DNA from: Streptomyces sp. NBC_01428
Lineage (GTDB): Bacteria; Actinomycetota; Actinomycetes; Streptomycetales; Streptomycetaceae
Assembly: GCF_036231965.1 (NCBI RefSeq)
Contig: NZ_CP109499.1
Span: forward strand, 3,038,001 to 3,102,000
Reading direction: 5' to 3'
Length of the DNA: 64,000 nucleotides
Position 1 is the stretch's first letter. The number at the start of each line of letters is the position of its first letter. The translations under genes were made by a program, and so were the position numbers. The notes under the pieces were generated by a model. It did not search any database, was not told where the DNA came from, and was given only the letters and a program-made list of their open reading frames with translations. This document shows, piece by piece, positions 18,429 to 30,005 of the stretch.

Positions 18429-20675
18429 CTACCGCTCCTTCACCATCATGTCCGCCGCGTCGGCGGCGTCCAGGACGTCCGCCACACCGGCGTCCGTCGC
18501 CTCGGCCAGCCTCTCATGCGCGGCACGGCACTCCGGTGCCTCGATGCTGACGCGCGGGAGCCGGCGGTCGAGCCAGCCGGGCAGCCACCAGTTCGCGCCG
18601 CCCAGCAGGTGCATGAGGGCGGGGACCAGGAGCGTCCGCAGGACGAACGCGTCGAGGGCGACGGCGGCGGCCAGGGCGATGCCGAACATCGCGATGACGC
18701 GGTCGCCGCTGAGGACGAAGGCGAGGAACACCGAGATCATGATGACGGCCGCCGAGTTGATCACCCGGCTCGTCTCGGCCAGCCCGACCCGGACCGCCCG
18801 CCGGTTGTCACCGGTCTCCAGCCACTCCTCGTACATGCGGCTGACCAGGAACACCTGGTAGTCCATCGAGAGCCCGAAGAGCACCGACACCATGATCACG
18901 GGGAGGAAGGGCTCGATCGGCCCCGCGCGGCCGAGGCCGAGCAGGTCGCTCCCCCAGCCCCACTGGAAGATCGCGACGACGACCCCGAAGGCGGCGGCGA
19001 CCGCGGCGATGTTCATCACGGCCGCCTTGAGCGGGATGCCGATCGAGCGGAACGCGAGGAGCAGCAGGACGCAGCCGAGGCTGATCACGACGCCGACGAA
19101 GAGCGGCAGCTTGCCGACGATGACGTCGGCGAAGTCGTCGTAGCTCGCCGTCACCCCGCCCACGTGCAGGTCGAGGGAGGTGCCGGCCTCCGCGCGGGGC
19201 AGGACCTCGGTGCGCAGCCGGTCGACGAGATCGCTGGTGTCCTTCGACTGCGGGGCGGAGGACGGCACGACGGTGAGGTAGGCGGTGTCGCCCGCGGTGT
19301 TGTAGGTGACCGGGGTCGCCGAGGCGACGCCGTGGGTGAGCCGCAGCGACAGGTCCAGGTTGTCGAGCGCGAGGCGGTCCTCGGCGCCGCCGACCTTGGT
19401 GACGAGGGTCAGGGGCCCGTTCACGCCGGGTCCGAAGCCCTCGCCGATGAGGTCGTAGGCCTGCCGGGTGGTCGTCGTCCGCGGGTCGTTGCCCTGGTCG
19501 GACGTTCCGAGGTGGAGGGAGAACGTCGGCAGGGCGAGCAGGGCCATCACGACGACGGCGACGCCGCCGAGCACCTTGGGGTGCCGTTCGACGAAGGCGG
19601 ACCAGCGGGCGGCGAACCCGGTGGGCATCTCCGGTTCCGGTCCGTGTTCGTCCAGGCGGCGCCGTTCGCGGCGGCTCAGGGCGCGGGGTCCGATGAAGGA
19701 GAGCAGCGCGGGCAGCAGTGTGACGGAGGCCGCGACGGTGAGGACGACGGTGAGGGAGGCGGCGATGGCGACGCCGTTGAGGAAGCCGAGCCGCAGGATG
19801 AGCATGCCGAGCAGGGCGATGCAGACGGTGGCGCCGGCGAAGACGACGGCGCGGCCCGTGGTGGCGACGGCGTTCCGCGCGGCCTCGGCCACGGGCAGCC
19901 CGCGTTTCAGGCCGCGCCGGTGTCGCGTCACGATGAACAGCGCGTAGTCGATGCCGACACCGAGGCCGATCAGCATGCCGAGCATGGGGGCGAAGTCGGC
20001 GACGGTCATGGCGTGTCCGAGGAGGACGATCCCGAAGTACGCCGTGCCCACGCCGATCAGGGCGGTGGCGATGGGCAGCATGGAGGCGGCGAGGGAGCCG
20101 AAGGCGAGGAAGAGGACGACGGCGGCGACGACCACGCCGACGATCTCGGCGAGGTGCCCGCCGGACGACTGGGTGAGGGCGACGGCGCTGCCGCCCAGTT
20201 CCACGTCGAGTCCGTCGGTCCCGGCCTCCTTCGCGGTGTCGACGACGGCGCGGACCTCGCCCTTGTCGATGGTCTCGACGCGGTCGGCGAAGGTGATGTT
20301 CGCGTACGCGGTGCGGTTGTCGTCGCTGATCCGGTCGGCGCCGCCGCGGCCGTACGGGCTGTCGACGGACGCGACTCCGGGGAGTTCGGCGATCTTGTCC
20401 AGGGTGCGGGTCATGGACTGCTCGACGGCGGGGGAACGCACGCTGCCGCCGTGGCCGGTGTGCCAGACGACCGTGTCGCTGTCGCCGCCGAGGCCGGGGA
20501 AGCCCGCGCCGAGGAGCTGGGTGGCGCGGCCGGATTCGGTTCCCGGGGCCTCGTAGTCGTTCGAGTACGAGGAGCCCGTCACGGCGGCGGCAGCGGTCAC
20601 GCCGCCGAAGGCGACCAGCCAGAGCAGTACGGCAACGAGGCGGTGCTGGACACACCAACGTGCGAGGGCTGCCAC
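18429..20675 (-). CDS. MMPL-family (RND superfamily) membrane transporter
   Basis: A 748-residue exporter of the MmpL/actinorhodin ActII-3 type. It has an N-terminal helix (VAVLLWLVAFGGVTAAAAV), a first extracytoplasmic domain, five helices containing the proton-relay-type segment GLGVGIDYALFIVTRHR, a second extracytoplasmic domain, and five more helices with the matching VLFGLSMDYQVFLVSRMYEEW. The Asp-Tyr pairs in the two half-repeats are the family hallmark. The substrate is unknown; relatives export lipids or polyketide products using the proton motive force. GTG start at 20675 with GGGAG 7 nt upstream. The coupled GNAT gene downstream suggests the substrate might be modified before export (inference). 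Confidence 0.92.
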   Translation of the reverse strand: MAALARWCVQHRLVAVLLWLVAFGGVTAAAAVTGSSYSNDYEAPGTESGRATQLLGAGFPGLGGDSDTVVWHTGHGGSVRSPAVEQSMTRTLDKIAELPGVASVDSPYGRGGADRISDDNRTAYANITFADRVETIDKGEVRAVVDTAKEAGTDGLDVELGGSAVALTQSSGGHLAEIVGVVVAAVVLFLAFGSLAASMLPIATALIGVGTAYFGIVLLGHAMTVADFAPMLGMLIGLGVGIDYALFIVTRHRRGLKRGLPVAEAARNAVATTGRAVVFAGATVCIALLGMLILRLGFLNGVAIAASLTVVLTVAASVTLLPALLSFIGPRALSRRERRRLDEHGPEPEMPTGFAARWSAFVERHPKVLGGVAVVVMALLALPTFSLHLGTSDQGNDPRTTTTRQAYDLIGEGFGPGVNGPLTLVTKVGGAEDRLALDNLDLSLRLTHGVASATPVTYNTAGDTAYLTVVPSSAPQSKDTSDLVDRLRTEVLPRAEAGTSLDLHVGGVTASYDDFADVIVGKLPLFVGVVISLGCVLLLLAFRSIGIPLKAAVMNIAAVAAAFGVVVAIFQWGWGSDLLGLGRAGPIEPFLPVIMVSVLFGLSMDYQVFLVSRMYEEWLETGDNRRAVRVGLAETSRVINSAAVIMISVFLAFVLSGDRVIAMFGIALAAAVALDAFVLRTLLVPALMHLLGGANWWLPGWLDRRLPRVSIEAPECRAAHERLAEATDAGVADVLDAADAADMMVKER

Positions 20676-20729
20676 GAACGAGCTCCCTGGGGGATTTGAG
20701 GATCTTTATCGGGAACTGCCCGCAAAGAA

Positions 20730-20744
20730 CGCATGACTCATGCG
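20730..20744. promoter_or_regulatory. Dyad in the MMPL promoter region (candidate operator)
   Basis: CGCATGACTCATGCG is a perfect 7+1+7 palindrome about 55 bp upstream of the MMPL start. A plausible minus-strand promoter (GCGACA, 18 bp, TAAGAG) lies just upstream, which would put the dyad near the transcription start. A second dyad, ccctgtcacaggg, lies at 20809-20821. Both are in a relatively AT-rich 170-bp patch, which suggests repressor control; no regulator gene is adjacent. Confidence 0.45.
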
Positions 20745-20886
20745 CCATCACTCTTACAGCCGGAAATGATCCTTTGTCGCATTCGTGGGCTTACTCACAG
20801 ATCTGCACCCCTGTCACAGGGCATTCGCGTGAACGCCCCCGTCCCCCGCGTGTCACGACGGTTCCGGAACGGGCCCGGACAGACCG

Positions 20887-20918
20887 CTGGGGGCGCATCG
20901 ACAGCGATGCGCCCCCAG
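20887..20918 (-). terminator. gatCAB operon terminator
   Basis: ctgggggcgcatcg and cgatgcgcccccag form a perfect 14-bp stem with an ACAG loop, 22 nt past the gatB stop. Confidence 0.88.
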
Positions 20919-20940
20919 GGACGTGGAAAAAACCGTGACC

Positions 20941-22458
20941 TCAGCTCTCGCCGACGCCCAGCTTCTCCAGGATGAGCTCCTTGACGCGGGCCGCGTCGGC
21001 CTGGCCGCGGGTCGCCTTCATGACCGCGCCGACGAGCGCGCCCACGGCCTGGACCTTGCCGCCGCGGATCTTGTCGGCGATGCCCGGGTTCCCGGCGATG
21101 GCCTCGTCGACGGCGGCGGTCAGCGCGCCCTCGTCCGAGACGACCTTCAGGCCGCGCTTCTCGACGACCTCGTCCGGAGTGCCCTCGCCGGCGAGGACTC
21201 CCTCGATGACCTGGCGGGCCAGCTTGTCGTTCAGATCGCCGGCCGTGACCAGCTCGGTCACCCGGGCGACCTGCGCCGGGGTGATCGGCAGATCCTCCAG
21301 CGCCTTGCCCGACTCGTTGGCGCTGCGCGCCAGCTCGCCCATCCACCACTTGCGGGCGGACGCGGCGTCGGCACCGGCCTCGATCGTCGCGACGATCGGG
21401 TCGATGGCACCGGCGTTGAGCATCGACTGCATGTCGTGGGCGTTGACGCCCCACTCCTCGCGCAGCCGGTTGCGGCGGGCCAGCGGCTGCTCGGGCAGCC
21501 CGGCACGCAGCTCCTCCACCCAGTCACGGGAGGGGGCGACGGGGACGAGGTCGGGCTCCGGGAAGTACCGGTAGTCCTCGGCCTCCTCCTTCACGCGGCC
21601 CGAGGTCGTGGACCCGGTGTCCTCGTGGAAGTGGCGGGTCTCCTGGATGATCGTGCCGCCGGAGTTCAGCACCGCGGCGTGGCGCTGGATCTCGAAGCGG
21701 GCGGCACGCTCCACGGAACGCAGGGAGTTGACGTTCTTCGTCTCGGAGCGCGTGCCGAACTTCTCGCGGCCGTGCGGGCGCAGCGAGAGGTTCACGTCGC
21801 AGCGCATCTGGCCCTGCTCCATCCGGGCCTCGGACACACCGAGCGCCTTGATGAGCTCGCGCAGCTCGGCGACGTAGGCCTTGGCGACCTCGGGTGCACG
21901 CTCGCCCGCGCCCTCGATCGGCTTGGTGACGATCTCGATGAGCGGGATGCCCGCGCGGTTGTAGTCGAGCAGCGAGTGCGAGGCGCCGTGGATACGGCCG
22001 GTGGCACCGCCGACGTGCAGCGACTTGCCGGTGTCCTCCTCCATGTGGGCGCGCTCGATCTGCACGCGGAAGACCTCGCCGTCCTCCAGCTGGACGTCCA
22101 GATAGCCGTTGAAGGCGATCGGCTCGTCGTACTGGGAGGTCTGGAAGTTCTTCGGCATGTCCGGATAGAAGTAGTTCTTCCGGGCGAAGCGGCACCACTC
22201 GGCGATCTCGCAGTGCAGCGCGAGGCCGATCTTGATGGCGGACTCGACGCCGATCGCGTTGACGACCGGCAGCGCGCCGGGCATGCCGAGGCAGGTCGGG
22301 CACGTCTGCGCGTTGGGCTCGGCGCCCAGCTCGGTCGAACAGCCGCAGAACATCTTCGTCTTGGTGCCGAGTTCGACATGGACTTCGAGGCCCATGACGG
22401 GGTCGTAGGTCGCCAGGGCGTCCTCGTACGACACCAACTCGTCGGTCGTGGTGGTCAC
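20941..22458 (-). CDS. gatB: Asp-tRNA(Asn)/Glu-tRNA(Gln) amidotransferase subunit B
   Basis: The tRNA-binding, kinase-like subunit of GatCAB, which activates the acyl group of mischarged Glu-tRNA(Gln) or Asp-tRNA(Asn) for amidation. 505 residues. The cradle domain has the GatB signature [19 protein letters not shown] and the zinc-site cysteines CGCS and [18 protein letters not shown] is strongly conserved. The C-terminal helical and YqeY-like tail ([13 protein letters not shown] onward) binds the tRNA elbow. Start at GTG 22458 with GGGAAG 8 nt upstream; the frame is open further left but without family similarity. It is the last gene of the gatC-gatA-(small protein)-gatB operon. Confidence 0.97.
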   Translation of the reverse strand: MTTTTDELVSYEDALATYDPVMGLEVHVELGTKTKMFCGCSTELGAEPNAQTCPTCLGMPGALPVVNAIGVESAIKIGLALHCEIAEWCRFARKNYFYPDMPKNFQTSQYDEPIAFNGYLDVQLEDGEVFRVQIERAHMEEDTGKSLHVGGATGRIHGASHSLLDYNRAGIPLIEIVTKPIEGAGERAPEVAKAYVAELRELIKALGVSEARMEQGQMRCDVNLSLRPHGREKFGTRSETKNVNSLRSVERAARFEIQRHAAVLNSGGTIIQETRHFHEDTGSTTSGRVKEEAEDYRYFPEPDLVPVAPSRDWVEELRAGLPEQPLARRNRLREEWGVNAHDMQSMLNAGAIDPIVATIEAGADAASARKWWMGELARSANESGKALEDLPITPAQVARVTELVTAGDLNDKLARQVIEGVLAGEGTPDEVVEKRGLKVVSDEGALTAAVDEAIAGNPGIADKIRGGKVQAVGALVGAVMKATRGQADAARVKELILEKLGVGES

Positions 22459-22474
22459 GGTGAAAACTTCCCTC

Positions 22475-22717
22475 TCAGCCCAGCAGGACGTCGTCGTCGC
22501 CCAGGCGCTTGAGCTCCCGGTAGAGGATGGCGAGGCCGGTGACGATGGCGGCGGCGGACACGGCCGCGTCGAGCAGGCGCAGCGTGTCGTTCTCCAAGCG
22601 GGCCTTCTTGACCTGCTTCGCGACACCGAGCGCCCCGAAGGCCGTGCCGGCGATGGACAGGTACGTGCCGGACTTGGACTTCTTGAAACCCTTGGCCTTG
22701 GACATTGCCTTGCTCAC
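22475..22717 (-). CDS. Small two-helix membrane protein inside the gatCAB operon
   Basis: 80 residues, Lys-rich at the N-terminus ([17 protein letters not shown]) with two hydrophobic stretches, about residues 19-36 ([18 protein letters not shown]) and 46-66 ([20 protein letters not shown]). Function unknown; I recall similar small proteins at this place in other Streptomyces. The GTG start overlaps the gatA stop by 4 nt (GTGA), so it is translationally coupled to gatA, and it ends 16 bp before the gatB start. It could anchor or regulate the amidotransferase, but nothing in the sequence proves that. Confidence 0.82.
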   Translation of the reverse strand: MSKAMSKAKGFKKSKSGTYLSIAGTAFGALGVAKQVKKARLENDTLRLLDAAVSAAAIVTGLAILYRELKRLGDDDVLLG

Positions 22718-24219
22718 AGCGACGGAGCCTCCTCAAGCAGCGGGTGCCCCCACTTTTCCACGAAGGCGGCCTCGACGGCGGCGCCGACCTTGTACAGCCG
22801 GTCGTCCTGGAGAGCGGGGGCGATGATCTGCAGACCGACCGGGAGATTGTCCTCCGGGGCGAGACCGCAGGGCAGCGACATGGCGGAGTTGCCGGCCAGG
22901 TTGGTCGGAATGGTGCACAGGTCCGCGAGGTACATCGCCATCGGATCGTCCGCGCGTTCGCCGATCGGGAAGGCGGTGGTGGGCGTGGTCGGCGAGACGA
23001 TCACGTCGACCTGCTCGAACGCCTTCTCGAAGTCGCGGGTGATGAGCGTCCGGACCTTCTGGGCGCTGCCGTAGTACGCGTCGTAGTAGCCGGAGCTGAG
23101 CGCGTACGTGCCGAGCATGATGCGGCGCTTCACCTCGGGGCCGAAGCCGGCCTCACGGGTGAGGGCGGTGACCTCCTCGGCGGAGTGCGTGCCGTCGTCG
23201 CCGACGCGCGCGCCGTAGCGCAGGCCGTCGAAGCGGGCGAGGTTGCTCGAGCACTCGGAGGGGGCGATCAGGTAGTACGCGGAGAGCGCCAGGTCGAAGG
23301 ACGGGCAGTCCAGCTCGACGATCTCGGCGCCCAGCTCCTTGAGCAGGGTGACGGCCTCGTCGAAGCGCTGCACCACGCCGGCCTGGTAGCCCTCGCCGCG
23401 GAACTGCTTGACGACGCCGACGCGCATGCCGGCGACACTGCCGTTGCGGGCGGCCTCGACGACCGGCGGGACCGGGGCGTCGATGGACGTCGAGTCCATC
23501 GGGTCGTGGCCGGCGATGACCTCGTGGAGCAGGGCCGCGTCCAGGACCGTACGGGCACAGGGGCCGCCCTGGTCGAGGGAGCTGGAGAAGGCGACCATGC
23601 CGTACCGCGACACGGCGCCGTACGTCGGCTTGACGCCGACCGTGCCGGTGACGGCGGCGGGCTGGCGGATGGAACCGCCGGTGTCGGTGCCGATCGCGAG
23701 CGGCGCCTGGTAGGAGGCGAGGGCCGCGGACGAGCCGCCGCCGGAGCCGCCGGGGATGCGGGTGAGGTCCCACGGGTTGCCGGTCGGGCCGTACGCGCTG
23801 TTCTCGGTGGAGGACCCCATGGCGAACTCGTCCATGTTGGTCTTGCCGAGGATGATGACGTCGGCGGCCTTCAGCCGCTTGGTGAGCGTCGCGTCGTACG
23901 GCGGGATCCAGCCTTCGAGGATCTTGGAACCGACCGTGGTCGGGATGCCCTCGGTGGTGAAGATGTCCTTCAGCGCGAGCGGCACACCGGCGAGCGGGCC
24001 GAGCTTCTCGCCGGCGGCGCGCTTGGCGTCCACGGCGCGGGCCTGCGCGAGGGCGCCCTCGCGGTCGACGTGCAGGAAGGCGTGCACCTTCTCGTCGACG
24101 GCGCCGATCCGGGCGAGGTGGGCCTCGGTGACCTCGACGGCCGTCAGCTCGCCCGCCGCGATCTTCTCGGCGATCTCGGCGGCGGTGAGCTTGATGATGT
24201 TGACGTTGGTGTCCGTCAT
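22714..24219 (-). CDS. gatA: Asp-tRNA(Asn)/Glu-tRNA(Gln) amidotransferase subunit A
   Basis: The amidase-signature subunit of GatCAB; it hydrolyses glutamine and passes ammonia to GatB. 501 residues. The catalytic Lys lies in [15 protein letters not shown], the cis-Ser and nucleophilic Ser in the Gly/Ser-rich loop [16 protein letters not shown] and the [12 protein letters not shown] segment. ATG at 24219 with GGGGGAGGA 8 nt upstream. It starts 5 bp after the gatC stop, and its stop overlaps the next small gene, so the operon is tightly packed. The complex replaces missing glutaminyl- and/or asparaginyl-tRNA synthetase activity. Confidence 0.97.
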   Translation of the reverse strand: MTDTNVNIIKLTAAEIAEKIAAGELTAVEVTEAHLARIGAVDEKVHAFLHVDREGALAQARAVDAKRAAGEKLGPLAGVPLALKDIFTTEGIPTTVGSKILEGWIPPYDATLTKRLKAADVIILGKTNMDEFAMGSSTENSAYGPTGNPWDLTRIPGGSGGGSSAALASYQAPLAIGTDTGGSIRQPAAVTGTVGVKPTYGAVSRYGMVAFSSSLDQGGPCARTVLDAALLHEVIAGHDPMDSTSIDAPVPPVVEAARNGSVAGMRVGVVKQFRGEGYQAGVVQRFDEAVTLLKELGAEIVELDCPSFDLALSAYYLIAPSECSSNLARFDGLRYGARVGDDGTHSAEEVTALTREAGFGPEVKRRIMLGTYALSSGYYDAYYGSAQKVRTLITRDFEKAFEQVDVIVSPTTPTTAFPIGERADDPMAMYLADLCTIPTNLAGNSAMSLPCGLAPEDNLPVGLQIIAPALQDDRLYKVGAAVEAAFVEKWGHPLLEEAPSL

Positions 24220-24224
24220 GGTGA

Positions 24225-24521
24225 TTAGTCCTCCCCCAGGATCTGCGGCACCTTGAAACGCTGCTGCTCCTGGGCCGGGGCGCCGGAGAGCGCCTGCTCG
24301 GGGGTGAGCGACGGACGGACCTCGTCCGCGCGCATGACGTTCGTCAGCGGCAGCGGATGAGAGGTCGGCGGTACGTCTTGGTCGGCGACCTCGCTGACGC
24401 GGGCGACCGCGCCGATGATGTCGTCGAGCTGGCCGGCGAAGTGGTCGAGCTCTTCGCCCTTCAGCTCCAGACGCGCCAGCCGTGCGAGGTGGGCGACCTC
24501 CTCGCGCGTGATGCCAGGCAT
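24225..24521 (-). CDS. gatC: Asp-tRNA(Asn)/Glu-tRNA(Gln) amidotransferase subunit C
   Basis: The 98-residue stabilising subunit of GatCAB, which wraps around GatA. Typical features are [21 protein letters not shown], then [16 protein letters not shown] and the conserved [15 protein letters not shown] segment. ATG at 24521 with GAGGATC about 6 nt upstream. It is the first gene of the operon; the promoter should lie just upstream (a TAGGAT hexamer about 40 bp upstream on the minus strand is a possible -10). Confidence 0.96.
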   Translation of the reverse strand: MPGITREEVAHLARLARLELKGEELDHFAGQLDDIIGAVARVSEVADQDVPPTSHPLPLTNVMRADEVRPSLTPEQALSGAPAQEQQRFKVPQILGED

Positions 24522-24660
24522 GCAGCGATCCTCTGGGGTGAGTGTGTGTGGTTTGGCCCAATCCTATGGGTCCCGCGCCAGTGCCCGCGCCCGGGTTTGC
24601 CACGGACGCCCCCGGGACCTCCGCCCAACCCCCGCAATCCCCCACGCCCCTCTCACCCCG

Positions 24661-24740
24661 GCGGTCGGCCCACCGAGCCTGCCCGGCCGTCGCCCCATCG
24701 CGCCTGCCCGGCGATCGGCCCCACCGAGCCTGCCGGTCTC
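24661..24740. repeat. Short imperfect repeats, about 25-bp period
   Basis: Three tandem copies related to gtcggcccaccgagcctgcc, differing at several positions (the middle copy reads atcgcgcctgcc). They adjoin the larger repeat families to the right. Confidence 0.5.
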
Positions 24741-24780
24741 CGGTGCGTCGACGCCGACCGGCGTGCACCCCACCGGACCG

Positions 24781-25000
24781 CCGGCCTCCGGCCGGACGAT
24801 CCCCCGCCCCCGCACCACCCGTAACCCTCAGCCATCAGGCACAGCCCTCCCGCACGGGCCTCCCGCCGTCGGCGTCCACCGCACCAGAGGCCGGCCTCCG
24901 GCCGGACACTCCCCCACCCCCGCACCACCCATGACCCCCAACCACCAGGCACAGCCCTCCCGCGCGGCCTCCCCGCCGTCGGCGCCCGCCCCTCCGCGCT
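24781..25000. repeat. Two-copy direct repeat, 110-bp unit
   Basis: ccggcctccggccggac recurs at 24781 and 24891. Both copies continue through a C-rich stretch with cgcaccaccc, then aggcacagccctcccgc and ccgccgtcggcg, in the same order. The copies differ by scattered substitutions and small indels. Confidence 0.7.
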
Positions 25001-25010
25001 ACCACCCGCC

Positions 25011-25262
25011 GACGGCGAGCAAGCACCGCGGGCGAGCCCAGCTTCTCGGGAGATCCGCAACGGGCGGTGCGCGGGTGGGAAACCACCACCCCGCGGCGAG
25101 CAGACGCCCACGGCGACGAGGCACCACAGGCGAGCCCAGCCTCTCGGGAGACCCCCAACGGGCGGTGCGCGGGTGGGAACCGCCGGCCCGGCGGGCGGAC
25201 GCCGACGGCGAGCAAGCACCACCGGCGAGCCCGGCTTCTCGGGAGGCAGTCACGGGCGGGCG
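25011..25262. repeat. Tandem repeat, about 96-bp unit, nearly three copies
   Basis: Units begin with gacggcgagcaagcacc (25011), cacggcgacgaggcacc (25109) and gacggcgagcaagcacc (25204). Each continues with ggcgagccc, gcttctcgggag and cgggcggtgcgcgggtggga, the third copy being truncated and more diverged. The spacing is 97-98 and 95 bp. Confidence 0.75.
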
Positions 25263-25293
25263 GGGTGGGTGGGATCCCACCCGGAAAGGGGGG

Positions 25294-27534
25294 CTACTCC
25301 GCCGCGGGTAGCGCGGCGCGGGGCCGCTGCCACCCCCGAGACCCCCGCGCCAGCAACCACGCCGTGGCCTCCTCCGGAGGCATCGCCGCCGCCACCAGCC
25401 ACCCCTGCACCGCGTCACACCCCAGATCCCGCAACCGCTCCCACGTCTCGTCGTCCTCGACGCCCTCCGCGACGACGAGCAGCCCGAGCGAGTGCGCGAG
25501 ATCGACGGTGCAGCGCACGATCTCGGCGTCCTCGGTGTCGACGGCGAGCCGCGCGACGAACGACCGGTCGATCTTCAGCTCGCTGACGGGGAGCCTGCGC
25601 AGATGCACGAGGGAGGAGTACCCGGTGCCGAAGTCGTCCAGCGACATCTTCACGCCGTGCCCGGTGAGCGCCGCCAGGGTGTCGGCGGCCCGCTGCGGAT
25701 CCTCCAGGAGCACGTGCTCGGTGATCTCCAGTTGGAGCGCTCCCGCGGGGACGCCGTGCCGGGCGAGACGGGCGGCGACGGAGCCGGCGAAGCCGGGGGT
25801 GTGGACGTCGCGGGGCGAGACGTTGACCGCGACGGGTACGAACAGACCCTGGGCGCGCCAGCGGGCGACCTGCGCGAGGGCGGTCTCCAGGACGTACTCG
25901 GTGAGGTGGGGCATCAGCCCGGACGACTCGGCGATCGCGATGAACTCGTCCGGCGGCACCTTGCCCCGCTCGGGGTGCACCCAGCGGACGAGCGCCTCCA
26001 GGCCGGCCACCTGCCCGTCGAAGCGGACCTTGGGCTGGTAGTGCAGTTCGACGTCACCGGCGTCCAGCGCGCGGCGCAGGTCGCCCAGCAGGCCGAGTCG
26101 GTCGGGGGTGTTGGAGTCCCGCTTGGACTCGTAGACCTCGACGCCCGTGCGGTCGCGCTTGGCCTGGTACATCGCGACGTCCGCCCGGCGCAGCAGCCCC
26201 TCGGCGTCGAGGGCGTGGTCGGGGAAGACGGCGAGCCCGGCGCTGGCCTCCAGGACGAGGGTGAGTCCGTCGAGGTCGAGCGGCGAGCCGAGGGCGGCGA
26301 CGAGGTTGCGGGCGACGCGGGTGGCCGACGTGGTGGAGTCCGCGACCGGCAGTAACACGGCGAACTCGTCCCCGCCGAGTCGTGCGGCCTCCGCCCCGCG
26401 CGGCAGGGCGAGCCGTAGCCGGTCGGCGATCTGGAGGAGGAGCCGGTCACCGGCGAGGTGCCCCAACGTGTCGTTCACCGACCGGAACCGGTCGAGGTCG
26501 ATCAGCATGAGCGCGGACCGTGCGCCGATGCGCTCGGCGTCGTCCAGGGCCGTCCAGGTGCGCTCCAGCAGCCACTGCCGGTTGGGCAGTCCTGTGAGCG
26601 GGTCACGGAGCTGTTCCTCGGCCCGCGCGCGGGCTATCCACAGGGTGGAGTCGAGGGCGATCAGCGGGATCGAGAAGAGGGGCAGCAGCATCGGCTGGGA
26701 CATCGCGACGACGCACACGAGCGGCGCGATACCGAGCACGGCGACGGCGACGAGTCCCTGTCTGACCAGGGCCGTACGGGCGACGGTGCGCAGTCCGCCG
26801 CCGCGCCGGGCGTGCAGACACCAGAGCAGGCCCCGGGTGACGGCCAGGTAGGTGCACGCGACCAGGACCACCTGGGGAGCCGCGTACAGCGTCCAGGTCG
26901 TGGCGTCCCAGGGGGTCTCGACGCTCGGGAACCGCCCGAACGAGGCGAGGACGAGCGCTCCGGCTCCGATGCCGAGGATGTCGACCGCGCCGTGCAGCAC
27001 GCCCTGGCGCCAGCGGTTGCGGCGGGCCGTGCCGACCAGGACGACGACGGTCAGGCTGACCATTCCGGCCGGGACCCAGCCGTAGAGCAGCAGGACCGCG
27101 AGGATGAGCGCCCCGCCGGAGCCGGTGCCGCCCCACCAGCGGGCGCGGCCGAGGGCGACGAGGTGGCCGACGATGATGCCGGTCAGCAGGGCGAGGGCCC
27201 AGCCGACGGTGCCGCACGGGAAGAGCGCGTGGTGGCCGCTGAACGCCCGGTAGAAACCGGCGCCCAGGACGATGCCGGCCGCGCCGACGACCGCCGCGGG
27301 CAGTGCGGGCCAGGCCGTGCGGCGTTCGGGGTCCTGGCCGGGCAGACCGGTGCCGCGCCCGGCGGCGAGCGGGCCGGCGCCGGACGGGGCGGGAGCGCCG
27401 AGCGGTGCGGCACCGAGGCCGCTGGGCGCGGGACGCTGCGCGGACCGTCCGGTCCGCATTCCCGCCAGCCACGCGCCGGTCATCCGGCTCAGTCGCAGCC
27501 GGGAGTCCGGGGCGGCGCTCTCGGTCGGTTCCAT
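25294..27534 (-). CDS. rmdB: Membrane-bound GGDEF-EAL protein, RmdB type (c-di-GMP phosphodiesterase)
   Basis: 746 residues. A low-complexity N-terminus to about residue 85 is followed by about eight membrane helices to ~310, a GGDEF domain with intact LGGDEFAVLL (~388), and an EAL domain with intact motifs: GLEALVRW (~513), VNVSPRD, LEITEHVLL and DDFGTGYSS (~635). Both domains could be active. The protein resembles RmdB of Streptomyces, which degrades c-di-GMP and, with RmdA, controls the onset of aerial growth. ATG at 27534 with GAGGGA 5 nt upstream. Together with cdgC it puts a likely synthase and a likely hydrolase of the same messenger within 19 kb. Confidence 0.88.
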   Translation of the reverse strand: MEPTESAAPDSRLRLSRMTGAWLAGMRTGRSAQRPAPSGLGAAPLGAPAPSGAGPLAAGRGTGLPGQDPERRTAWPALPAAVVGAAGIVLGAGFYRAFSGHHALFPCGTVGWALALLTGIIVGHLVALGRARWWGGTGSGGALILAVLLLYGWVPAGMVSLTVVVLVGTARRNRWRQGVLHGAVDILGIGAGALVLASFGRFPSVETPWDATTWTLYAAPQVVLVACTYLAVTRGLLWCLHARRGGGLRTVARTALVRQGLVAVAVLGIAPLVCVVAMSQPMLLPLFSIPLIALDSTLWIARARAEEQLRDPLTGLPNRQWLLERTWTALDDAERIGARSALMLIDLDRFRSVNDTLGHLAGDRLLLQIADRLRLALPRGAEAARLGGDEFAVLLPVADSTTSATRVARNLVAALGSPLDLDGLTLVLEASAGLAVFPDHALDAEGLLRRADVAMYQAKRDRTGVEVYESKRDSNTPDRLGLLGDLRRALDAGDVELHYQPKVRFDGQVAGLEALVRWVHPERGKVPPDEFIAIAESSGLMPHLTEYVLETALAQVARWRAQGLFVPVAVNVSPRDVHTPGFAGSVAARLARHGVPAGALQLEITEHVLLEDPQRAADTLAALTGHGVKMSLDDFGTGYSSLVHLRRLPVSELKIDRSFVARLAVDTEDAEIVRCTVDLAHSLGLLVVAEGVEDDETWERLRDLGCDAVQGWLVAAAMPPEEATAWLLARGSRGWQRPRAALPAAE

Positions 27535-27746
27535 TCCCGTCCCTCTCACAGCCGGCGGTGCCCACGCCACGCGGTCCGTCGCCGGCGACAACTGCCAACG
27601 GAGCCACGTCGGAAAACCCTTCCCCCGGCTCCCGAGGAACAGGGGGTGCGCCGGCCGCAACTGGGCACGGTGGGCGCACACGTCAACAGTAGGCCGCGGA
27701 GGGCTTCCACGGGCAGCGGTCGTCTACGGTTGCCCGAATGCGACCC

Positions 27747-27786
27747 GGCCACCCGTATGCATCTGATATGCGCCGAACGGGTGGCC
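27747..27786 (-). terminator. ligA terminator
   Basis: ggccacccgt and acgggtggcc form a perfect 10-bp stem around a 20-nt loop, 8 nt past the ligA stop. The rest of the 260-bp gap to rmdB has no gene and should contain the rmdB promoter. Confidence 0.7.
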
Positions 27787-27794
27787 TTCAACCG

Positions 27795-30005
<2,211 letters not shown>

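Larger units (their letters stand above)
24522..25293. other. 772-bp non-coding, repeat-rich spacer between gatC and rmdB
   Basis: No credible gene is seen on either strand: open frames here are Gly/Arg/Pro-rich with no domain and no ribosome binding site. The right part is made of two families of imperfect direct repeats (24781-25000 and 25011-25262) plus shorter repeats near 24661-24740 based on ccaccgagcctgcc. The gatC promoter should lie at the left end (24525-24600). Confidence 0.6.

Noticed and set aside
24653..25222. 189-codon minus-strand frame in the gatC upstream spacer
   Set aside because: It reads through direct repeats, lacks a ribosome binding site and encodes a Gly/Arg-rich, domain-free sequence.
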